DNA from: Comamonadaceae bacterium
GTDB lineage: Bacteria > Pseudomonadota > Gammaproteobacteria > Burkholderiales > Burkholderiaceae_C
DNA: 9,667 nt
Assembly (NCBI GenBank): GCA_947372005.1
Contig: CANBRV010000072.1
Coordinates: forward strand, 1 to 9,667
Reading direction: 5' to 3'
Below the pieces are notes generated by a model. It saw only the letters and a list, made by a program, of their open reading frames with translations, was not told the DNA's origin and made no database searches. The first letter of the stretch is position 1, and the number at the start of each line of letters is the position of its first letter. The position numbers were made by a program, and so were the translations under genes. Of this stretch, positions 1 to 6,587 are shown piece after piece.

Positions 1-2733
1 CTGCGCAAGGAGCAGGTATTAAAAAACAGCCAACCTGATGATTTGGCAGCTACGGCAGCGCCTCCTATTACCTACGGTGTGTGCGTATTTGATGCGCCAG
101 GGCCAACTTTTCGCGATGCGCTGTACTCTGACTACAAAGCCACGCGCTCGCGGATGCCTGATGATCTGCGGCTGCAAATCGCGCCGATTCACGAGCTAGT
201 CGCCCTCATGGGCTGGAAGGTGCTGACTGTGCCCGATGTGGAGGCCGACGACGTGATTGCAACTTTGGCCGACATCGCTTCCAACCAAGGCATTGAGGTG
301 ATTGTCTCAAGCGGTGACAAAGATTTAAGTCAGCTCGTCAACGAGCACATCACCATCATCGACACCATGAACGGCAAGCGCCGCGACGTGGCAGGCGTGA
401 CCGCAGAGTTTGGCGTACCGCCCTCGTTAATGGTCGATTTACAAACGCTCATTGGCGATACCGTGGACAACGTACCCGGCGTAGAAAAGGTCGGCCCCAA
501 GACCGCGGCGAAGTGGTTGTTGGAATATGGTTCGTTAGATCAACTGGTCGCTAAGGCTGATGAAATTAAGGGTGTAGCAGGGGAGAACCTCAGGAAGGCG
601 ATGGATTGGCTGCCCAAGGGCCGGGCGCTAGTGACCATGAAGCGTGATTGCGATTTGTCCGCGCACACCGCGTATTCAAACTATTTGCCAGATTTTGACG
701 AATTCGTCTTGCAAGGCGAAAACACCGAGCAGCTTGCAGGTTTTTACGAAAAATATGGCTTCAAGTCCTTACTGGTTGGGGCTTCTAGCAGAGGCAAATC
801 TTCTACTTCATCACCAGCCAAGCCAGCATTTAAACCAAGCGAAGCGCTGGATGATTTGTTCTCTGATCACGCGCCCGAGGTTGCACCCGATATCAATTTT
901 GAAATCGCCAAAAACTATGAAACTATTTTGACGATGGCGCAATTGGATGATTGGGTGAATCGCCTGCAAGCCTCACCACTCGTGGCTTTGGACACGGAGA
1001 CTGACTCCATTCACGACATGCTGGCGCGGTTAGTGGGAATTAGTTTTGCTGTGAATAGCTTGGATACAAGCGGCGAAAAAATGGTTCGCGCGGCCTATGT
1101 ACCACTCATGCACAACTATCCTGATGCCCCCACGCAGTTGCCAATGGATGACGTGCTGGCAAAGCTCAGGCCGTGGCTAGAGGACGCATCCAAACCCAAA
1201 GTTGGGCAGCACATCAAATACGACCGCCACGTGCTGGCAACCGCGGGGATTGACGTTCGTGGCTATGCGCACGACACCATGCTGCAAAGCTATGTGCTCG
1301 AAGTCCATAAAGGACATGGGTTGGAGAGCCTTGCCGAGCGGCACCTCGGGCGCAAGGGCGTGAGTTTTGAGGAGCTCTGCGGCAAAGGTGCAAAGCAAAT
1401 AACGATTGATCAAGTGGATGTGGAGCGTGTGTCTAACTACGCCTGCGAAGACGCGGAAATGACCCTTGCGGTGCATCAAGTGCTGTGGCCACGGCTAGAG
1501 GACGAGCCCAAACTCCGTGCGGTTTACGAGCTAGAAATTGCATCCTCGGAAGCCTTATTCCGTATGGAGCGCAACGGCGTGCTGATTGATGGCGAGGCGT
1601 TGCAACAGCAAAGCAAAAACTTGGGCGGACGCATCATCACGCTAGAAGCCGAGGCGCACGCGCTCGCGGGTCAACCGTTCAACCTTGCGTCACCCAAACA
1701 GATTGGGGAAATATTTTTTGAAAAATTGGGATTGCCGATTGTTAAAAAGACGGCAACAGGCGCGCCCAGCACCGACGAAGAAGTGCTTGAGAAGCTTGCG
1801 CTGGACTATCCGCTGCCTGCCAAATTGCTTGAATTCCGCGGCCTCTCAAAGCTCAAAGGCACGTACACCGATAAACTGGCGCAGCTCGCTAACCCGCGTA
1901 CAGGAAGGGTTCACACGCATTACGGTCAAGCAATTGCAGTGACGGGGCGCTTGTCCAGCACCGATCCTAATTTGCAAAACATTCCTGTGCGCACGACCGA
2001 GGGTCGCATGGTGCGCGAGGCGTTTATTGCTGCGAGTGGCAACCAAATTGCCAGCGCCGACTATTCGCAAATTGAGCTGCGCATCATGGCGCATTTGAGT
2101 GGCGACGAGAGCCTCTTGGCGGCGTTCCACGGCGGACTGGATGTCCACAAAGCCACGGCGGCCGAGGTGTTTGGCGTGACGGTGGACGATGTGAGCAGCG
2201 AACAACGGCGCTATGCCAAGGTGATTAACTTTGGACTGATTTACGGCATGAGTAGCTTTGGGCTGGCGCGTAACCTGGGTATCGAGACTAAAGCTGCGGC
2301 TGCGTACATCGATCGCTATTTCCAGCGCTATCCTGGCGTCAAGCGCTACATGGATGAGACGCGGGCGCAGGCCAAGGCGCAAGGTTATGTCGAGACTGTC
2401 ATGGGGCGCAGGCTCTATTTGCCCGAGATCAATTCCCCGAACGGCCCCCGCCGCGCAGGCGCAGAACGCGCTGCGATCAATGCGCCCATGCAAGGTACGG
2501 CGGCAGACCTCATCAAGCTGGCAATGTGCGAGGTGCAGCGCGTGCTAGACATAGAGCAACGCGCCACCAAGCTCATCATGCAAGTACACGACGAATTGGT
2601 GTTTGAAGTGCCCGAGGCTGAGATTGATTGGCTAAAAGCTGAAATCCCGCGCATCATGGCAGGTGTCGCGCAGTTGAAAGTACCACTGCTCGCCGAGATT
2701 GGCGTAGGCAAGAATTGGGACGAAGCACATTGA
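1..2733 (+). CDS. polA: DNA polymerase I, 5' end cut off by the window edge
   Basis: Repair and Okazaki-fragment polymerase with 5' nuclease, 3'-5' exonuclease and polymerase domains. The frame is open from base 1. The TTG at 43 is an internal leucine, not a start, and compared with E. coli PolI about the first 40 residues are missing. In the 5' nuclease domain, metal-binding acidic residues are visible in EADD (241-252), GDKD (313-324) and GDTVDN (454-471), followed by a helix-hairpin-helix. The exonuclease domain keeps DTET (991-1002), KYD (1216-1224) and YACED (1438-1452), so the proofreading carboxylates are present. However, the residue matching E. coli Asn420 is His (CAC at 1210). Polymerase motif A is DYSQIELR (Asp codon at 2059), motif B runs from RRYAK to IYG (2206-2247), and motif C is VHDE (2584-2595). 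The C-terminus GKNWDEAH matches the usual family end. The window holds 910 residues against 928 in full-length E. coli PolI. Identification is very secure. Confidence 0.98.
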   Translation: MRKEQVLKNSQPDDLAATAAPPITYGVCVFDAPGPTFRDALYSDYKATRSRMPDDLRLQIAPIHELVALMGWKVLTVPDVEADDVIATLADIASNQGIEVIVSSGDKDLSQLVNEHITIIDTMNGKRRDVAGVTAEFGVPPSLMVDLQTLIGDTVDNVPGVEKVGPKTAAKWLLEYGSLDQLVAKADEIKGVAGENLRKAMDWLPKGRALVTMKRDCDLSAHTAYSNYLPDFDEFVLQGENTEQLAGFYEKYGFKSLLVGASSRGKSSTSSPAKPAFKPSEALDDLFSDHAPEVAPDINFEIAKNYETILTMAQLDDWVNRLQASPLVALDTETDSIHDMLARLVGISFAVNSLDTSGEKMVRAAYVPLMHNYPDAPTQLPMDDVLAKLRPWLEDASKPKVGQHIKYDRHVLATAGIDVRGYAHDTMLQSYVLEVHKGHGLESLAERHLGRKGVSFEELCGKGAKQITIDQVDVERVSNYACEDAEMTLAVHQVLWPRLEDEPKLRAVYELEIASSEALFRMERNGVLIDGEALQQQSKNLGGRIITLEAEAHALAGQPFNLASPKQIGEIFFEKLGLPIVKKTATGAPSTDEEVLEKLALDYPLPAKLLEFRGLSKLKGTYTDKLAQLANPRTGRVHTHYGQAIAVTGRLSSTDPNLQNIPVRTTEGRMVREAFIAASGNQIASADYSQIELRIMAHLSGDESLLAAFHGGLDVHKATAAEVFGVTVDDVSSEQRRYAKVINFGLIYGMSSFGLARNLGIETKAAAAYIDRYFQRYPGVKRYMDETRAQAKAQGYVETVMGRRLYLPEINSPNGPRRAGAERAAINAPMQGTAADLIKLAMCEVQRVLDIEQRATKLIMQVHDELVFEVPEAEIDWLKAEIPRIMAGVAQLKVPLLAEIGVGKNWDEAH

Positions 2734-2740
2734 CCTTTTT

Positions 2741-2745
2741 AGGAG
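2741..2745 (+). promoter_or_regulatory. Shine-Dalgarno site of the Bug/TctC gene
   Basis: AGGAG lies 6 bases before the ATG at 2752, inside the 18-base gap after the polA stop. It supports that start. With no terminator in the gap, translation may follow polA read-through. Confidence 0.8.
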
Positions 2746-2751
2746 ATAGTT

Positions 2752-3735
2752 ATGCAACTGTTACGTCACACATTAACCATCATCGCCTTGCAAGTCTTAT
2801 CCAGCTTGGCCTGCCATAGTGCCATTGCGCAAACGGCGGGGGTCGACTGGCCCAAAGCCAAGCCTGTCAGCATCGTGGTGGGGTTTGCGGCTGGTGCATT
2901 TACCGATAACGTGGCGCGCATCGTGGCGCAAAAATTGGGCGAGACGACAGGCGGCACGTTTGTGGTCGATAACAAGGCGGGCGCAGGTGGCAATATCGCT
3001 ACAGGGATCGTGAAACGTGCCCCAGCGGACGGCTACACCATTCTCGTGCACAGCGTGGCGTATGCCGTCAATCCGTCGCTATATGCCAATGCAGGTTACG
3101 ACGCACTCAAAGACTTTGTGCCGTTGGCGCTGGGACCACGCACACCAAATATCATCACGGTGAACCCTGCGACACCTGCCAAAGACTTGAAAGAGCTGAT
3201 CGAGCTAGCCAGACGCGAGAAGCTGAGTTACGCGTCCTCTGGCATTGGCACGACGACGCATTTGTCAATGGAGCGCCTCAAAGTGGCTGCCAAAGTGGAC
3301 ATTACGCATGTGCCGTATCAACCAGCTGCCGCGATCAATGCAGTTGTGGCAGGGCATACACCGATGTCGTCTACGTCCATGCCACCCGCTGTGCCGCAAA
3401 TCAAGGCAGGACGTATCCGCGCGATTGCGGTGACGAGCGCCAAGCGCTCTAGTCTGCTGCCCGATGTGCCGTCGGTCACTGAGTTTGGTTACACCGACTT
3501 TGACGACTACACGTGGGTGGGTTTCTTTTTGCCAGTGGGCACGTCACAAGCCACGGTCGATCGGATCAACAGCGAGATCAATAAAGCAATGGAGCTAGCC
3601 GATACGCGTGTGAAATTTGTCGCGCTCGGTATGGAGTCCGAGCGCAATACGACCGCAGAGTTTGGTAAATTTTTGCGCAGTGAAGTGGACAAGTGGGCAT
3701 CTGTGGTGAAATCAACAGGGGCGAAAGCGGAATGA
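2752..3735 (+). CDS. Bug/TctC-family periplasmic solute-binding protein
   Basis: Extracytoplasmic binding protein of the Bug (Bordetella uptake gene)/TctC family, which captures carboxylates or related small molecules in the periplasm for tripartite tricarboxylate transporters. The 327 residues are the normal family length. Residues 1-26 form a signal peptide: Arg at 5, a hydrophobic stretch, then SAIAQ with likely cleavage after Ala26. Family signatures are visible: the first ligand loop (VGFAAGAFTDNVAR, 43-56), the NKAGAGGNIA loop, APADGYT, and the late GRIRAIAVTS and DVPSVTEFGY segments. No membrane subunits (TctA/TctB-like) are in the window. This is usual for Bug proteins, which far outnumber their permeases in Burkholderiales. 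It sits 18 bases after polA and 36 bases before a FAH-family enzyme, which suggests the ligand may be an organic acid that the enzyme processes. The ligand itself cannot be predicted. Confidence 0.93.
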   Translation: MQLLRHTLTIIALQVLSSLACHSAIAQTAGVDWPKAKPVSIVVGFAAGAFTDNVARIVAQKLGETTGGTFVVDNKAGAGGNIATGIVKRAPADGYTILVHSVAYAVNPSLYANAGYDALKDFVPLALGPRTPNIITVNPATPAKDLKELIELARREKLSYASSGIGTTTHLSMERLKVAAKVDITHVPYQPAAAINAVVAGHTPMSSTSMPPAVPQIKAGRIRAIAVTSAKRSSLLPDVPSVTEFGYTDFDDYTWVGFFLPVGTSQATVDRINSEINKAMELADTRVKFVALGMESERNTTAEFGKFLRSEVDKWASVVKSTGAKAE

Positions 3736-3759
3736 TGGGTGCCGAATAATTTTTTAATT

Positions 3760-3765
3760 GAAGGA
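3760..3765 (+). promoter_or_regulatory. Shine-Dalgarno site deciding the FAH-family start
   Basis: GAAGGA lies 6 bases before the ATG at 3772. The longer reading from a GTG at 3739 would add 11 residues (MPNNFLIEGCV) that run through this site and resemble no family N-terminus. The ATG at 3772 is therefore preferred. Confidence 0.75.
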
Positions 3766-3771
3766 TGTGTC

Positions 3772-4659
3772 ATGCGATTGATTAGTTTTGAAGAAGATGG
3801 CGTTGCCAAAATTGGCGTACTGCGCGGTGGCGATTCCAATGAATACGTGGATTTGTCGCTGGTAGATCCGAGCCTGCCCATGGATATGACGGCTCTCTTG
3901 AAGATGGAGGGTGGTTTGCAAGCGGCAGCCGAGGCAGCGGAACACGTTCCTACATCAGCCTGCAATTTACTCACAGGGCTGCATGGTCACGGCTTTAAAT
4001 ATCTGCCCTTGATTCCTCATCCGGGCCAGGTCATTTGCATGGGACTCAACTATGCCGACCACGCCGCTGAGGGCGGACATTCACGTCCCGAGTACCCTAG
4101 CTTTTTTATGCGCGGTCCAAATTCTTTAATTGGACATAGCCAGTCCATCGTTCGCCCCAAAGCGTCTGCCAACTTGGACTACGAGGCTGAGTTGGCAGTT
4201 GTCATTGGCAAGCGTGCCAAGCATCTCACTAAAGAAAATGCACTTGATTGTGTAGCGGGTTACACCTGCTTTAACGACGGATCCGTTCGCGACTATCAGC
4301 GCAAAACAGGCCAGTGGACGATTGGTAAAAACTTCGACAAAACGGGCGCATTTGGTCCTTGGCTGGTCACGCCTGATGAGCTACCCGCTGGCGCAGCCGG
4401 ACTTCGGATTCAGTCGCGCCTCAACGGCAAGATCATGCAAGACTCGAACACAGGCCTCTTTTTATGGGACGTCGTCGAAGCCCTTTGTATCATCACCGAG
4501 TGCATGACGCTGGAGCCTGGCGATGTGATTATTACGGGCACACCTGCTGGCGTGGGCTACGCCCGCAAGCCGCCTGTATGGATGGCGCCTGGCGATGTGT
4601 GCGAGATTGAGATTGATGGTATTGGCATCTTGAGCAGCACGATTGCAGACGAACACTAA
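3772..4659 (+). CDS. Fumarylacetoacetate hydrolase (FAH)-family enzyme
   Basis: Mg/Mn-dependent enzyme of the FAH superfamily, whose members hydrolyse, decarboxylate, hydrate or isomerise 2-oxo acids in degradation of aromatic and organic acids. The chosen start gives 295 residues. The first ~80 form the variable N-terminal region (MRLISFEEDG). The catalytic domain starts near PGQVICMGLNYADHA (84-98). Metal ligands are the two glutamates of DYEAELAVVIG (Glu138, Glu140) and Asp169 in FNDGSVRDYQ. Conserved GKNFDKTGAFGPW, LNGKIMQDSNT and PGDVIITGTPAGVG follow in the usual order. The domain is complete, so activity is expected. The exact reaction is not readable: fumarylpyruvate hydrolase, acylpyruvase, oxaloacetate decarboxylase and ureidoglycolate-lyase-like annotations are all possible. 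It lies between a Bug binding protein and a semialdehyde reductase, 27 bases before the latter, which suggests a shared catabolic role. Confidence 0.92.
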   Translation: MRLISFEEDGVAKIGVLRGGDSNEYVDLSLVDPSLPMDMTALLKMEGGLQAAAEAAEHVPTSACNLLTGLHGHGFKYLPLIPHPGQVICMGLNYADHAAEGGHSRPEYPSFFMRGPNSLIGHSQSIVRPKASANLDYEAELAVVIGKRAKHLTKENALDCVAGYTCFNDGSVRDYQRKTGQWTIGKNFDKTGAFGPWLVTPDELPAGAAGLRIQSRLNGKIMQDSNTGLFLWDVVEALCIITECMTLEPGDVIITGTPAGVGYARKPPVWMAPGDVCEIEIDGIGILSSTIADEH

Positions 4660-4674
4660 AAATTATTTTCACTT

Positions 4675-4680
4675 TAAGGA
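4675..4680 (+). promoter_or_regulatory. Shine-Dalgarno site of the rutE-like gene
   Basis: TAAGGA lies 6 bases before the ATG at 4687, in a 27-base AT-rich gap that contains no terminator hairpin. Confidence 0.7.
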
Positions 4681-4686
4681 CAACAT

Positions 4687-5265
4687 ATGCAACATGCTAT
4701 CGACACGCTCTTCACTAACGCCCGTACGCAAAATGGCTGGTTAGAGACTCCCGTTTCCGACGAGCAAATCAAAGCGATTTATGACATCGCCAAAATGGGC
4801 GCGACCAGCATGAACTGCCAGCCAGCTCGTTTTCAGTTTTTGCGTACTGCTGAGGCCAAAGCCAAACTCGCCGCTTGCGCATCGCCTGGTAATCAGGCCA
4901 AGATTATTGCCGCGCCCGTGGTGGCCATCATTGGAATGAATCCTGAGTTCTATAAAGAACTCGTGACCACCTTCCCACACAACCCGAACGCACGCGCGAT
5001 TTTCGAGGGCAACGAGGGTTTGATTCAAGGCACAGCATTTAGAAACAGCACGCTACAAGGGGCTTACCTGATGGCCGCGGCCAAATTGCAAGGCTTGGAC
5101 TGTGGCCCCATGTCGGGTTTTGTACCAGCCAAGGTGGACGAGGCATTTTGGGCGGGCACACCCGTGAAGACAAACTTTATCTGCTGCTTGGGTCACGGCG
5201 ACGCATCCAAAGTGATGGGGCGTCTGCCGCGCTATAGCTTTGACGAGGTTTGCCAATTAGGCTAG
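4687..5265 (+). CDS. rutE: RutE-like malonic semialdehyde reductase / nitroreductase-family flavoprotein
   Basis: FMN-dependent NAD(P)H oxidoreductase of the nitroreductase fold. In E. coli, RutE reduces malonic semialdehyde to 3-hydroxypropionate in the Rut pyrimidine-ring pathway. The 192 residues align end to end with what I recall of E. coli RutE (196 residues): LFTNARTQNGWLETPVSDE at the N-terminus, ATSMNCQPARFQFLRT (39-54, FMN-phosphate region), TAFRNSTLQGAYLMAAAKLQGLDCGPMSGF in the middle, and LGHGDASKVMGRLPRYSFDEVC at the end. No rutA-D, F or G gene is present here, so the substrate may be a semialdehyde from another route, possibly one involving the preceding FAH-family enzyme. That link is inference. 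Its last 9 bases overlap the 3' end of the oppositely oriented TAXI gene. The family call is strong; the exact substrate is moderate. Confidence 0.9.
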   Translation: MQHAIDTLFTNARTQNGWLETPVSDEQIKAIYDIAKMGATSMNCQPARFQFLRTAEAKAKLAACASPGNQAKIIAAPVVAIIGMNPEFYKELVTTFPHNPNARAIFEGNEGLIQGTAFRNSTLQGAYLMAAAKLQGLDCGPMSGFVPAKVDEAFWAGTPVKTNFICCLGHGDASKVMGRLPRYSFDEVCQLG

Positions 5266-6561
5266 GCTGCTGCGCACAAACTGGACATGTTGCCGTAATG
5301 TATAGACGCGATCAGTAAATTCCTCTGCAAACTTCGTTTTTTCAATCAATGAATCTATATGAGCCAGTTTGTTTTGAATTAAATCAAGATCATGCTTGGC
5401 TTTAAGGTCGAGCTCAATGATTTTTAGTTCGCCGTAGAGTCTGTACAGTTTTCGCTCTTGATGCCATTTTTGTGCTTCTGGAAAAAGTTTGACAACTGGT
5501 ACAACAACGGCAAATAACGGAACCAAGATGAGCAGAAGTCGCTGAACAAAATTGGCTGCCCAAAATGGCATGTAGCGCTGCAAAAACGGCTTTCCCGAAG
5601 TAAAGTACCGCGTTGCTTCATCAGAGACAGGGTAATCCGCGCCTTTGAGTTGAGGAAACTCACCAGGACGATTGAGCGCTCCTCCCGAGTTGTGAACATG
5701 TGCTGCGGCATCTAGCAGTAAATAGGCAAGAGCTGGATGAATGTTTTCGCTGACGACTAAGTTGGCACTGGTAGACAGCAAGGTGATATCGTGATCTGGA
5801 ATATTATTTTTTAAGTCAAATACCCCTTTGGGTATGCTGATAGTTTGTAAATAAGGCACGATACGCGATAGAGCTCCAGCGTGTGTTAAATCAACTATTT
5901 CCAAATCGGGCATATGGAGTAGTTTTTGTACAGACGCTGCTTCAGGCGCTGCAACAACAAACGCAGCATCAATTGATTTTTCAGCGAGTGCTTTAGTTGC
6001 AGCTGCACTTCCCATAGGCAACCACTGTGCATGATCAAACTCTAGACCAGCGGCTTGCAGCATATCCAGCGCTACCTTGCGCGTGCCGCTACCGTCGGCG
6101 CCTATTGCAATACGTAAACCCTTAAGTTGCTCGAGATTTCGAATGTTGGCTTTACGAGTAAAAATCCAAACAGGTTCATACGATACATTCGCCAAATTCT
6201 GTAACGCATCGTAGTTGTCGGCATGAGGCTCAATGCCTTGGCTAATAGTGCCTAGCCCGCCTTGAACAAACCCAGCGAGCACATCGCTTTTCGTGTCTTT
6301 CAATCGTTGGAGATTTTCCACTGATCCAGCCGATTCACGTACATCCAACGTAATGCCATCTTGTGCAAGCAGGGCTTTGTAGCGCAACGCATATTTGTAA
6401 TAAGCCCCATCGCTTGCGCCTGCAGTAAAGATCAATGTTTTAGGGGGGGCAGGACTCAGGTAACGACTAAGCAACCAGCTTGCAAGTATGGCTAATAAGA
6501 GTGAGCACAGAACAATAGCGAGCTTTTGACGTTGAAAGAAATTGTTACGCGTAGTTGTCAT
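5257..6561 (-). CDS. TAXI-family TRAP solute-binding protein with C-terminal membrane anchor
   Basis: TAXI (TRAP-associated extracytoplasmic immunogenic)-type binding protein of 434 residues. Segment 14-33 is hydrophobic and acts as an uncleaved signal anchor or signal peptide. Residues ~42-330 form the binding domain: IFTAGASDGAYYKYA (44-58), VLAGFVQGG (94-102), GLRIAIGADGSGTRKVALDML (148-168), and the AALLL-like helix with NIHPALAYLLLDAA (273-286). A second membrane segment, ~341-358, is followed by ~75 charged, helix-rich residues (LYGELKIIELDLKAKHDLDLIQNKLAHIDSLIEK), predicted to lie in the cytoplasm and possibly form a coiled coil. Soluble TAXI proteins lack this anchor and tail. No DctQ/DctM-type membrane subunits are nearby. 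It starts 26 bases after ETF:ubiquinone oxidoreductase with a weak TGGAA ribosome site, so it is probably co-transcribed. Parts of the gene are clearly AT-rich (19 G+C in 5341-5400, 22 in 5761-5820), unlike the flanking genes. Confidence 0.88.
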   Translation of the reverse strand: MTTTRNNFFQRQKLAIVLCSLLLAILASWLLSRYLSPAPPKTLIFTAGASDGAYYKYALRYKALLAQDGITLDVRESAGSVENLQRLKDTKSDVLAGFVQGGLGTISQGIEPHADNYDALQNLANVSYEPVWIFTRKANIRNLEQLKGLRIAIGADGSGTRKVALDMLQAAGLEFDHAQWLPMGSAAATKALAEKSIDAAFVVAAPEAASVQKLLHMPDLEIVDLTHAGALSRIVPYLQTISIPKGVFDLKNNIPDHDITLLSTSANLVVSENIHPALAYLLLDAAAHVHNSGGALNRPGEFPQLKGADYPVSDEATRYFTSGKPFLQRYMPFWAANFVQRLLLILVPLFAVVVPVVKLFPEAQKWHQERKLYRLYGELKIIELDLKAKHDLDLIQNKLAHIDSLIEKTKFAEEFTDRVYTLRQHVQFVRSSLA

Positions 6562-6587
6562 AGTTGTTATTCCAATAAGTTTTTAAT

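Noticed and set aside
43..45. TTG as the polA start
   Set aside because: The frame is open to the window edge, and the upstream LRKEQ residues align with family sequence. The true start is outside the window.
1846..2493. 215-codon minus-strand open frame inside polA
   Set aside because: It lies opposite the highly conserved polymerase motifs, has no recognisable domain and is rich in Arg, His and Ala, as expected for a shadow of a GC-rich gene.
2797..2817. Possible lipobox (SLAC) in the Bug protein signal peptide
   Set aside because: The residue at -3 is Ser rather than Leu/Val/Ile, and a normal signal peptidase I site (SAIA, then QT) lies just after it.
3739..3771. Upstream GTG start for the FAH-family gene
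   Set aside because: It would translate the Shine-Dalgarno site of the ATG at 3772 and adds residues unlike the family.
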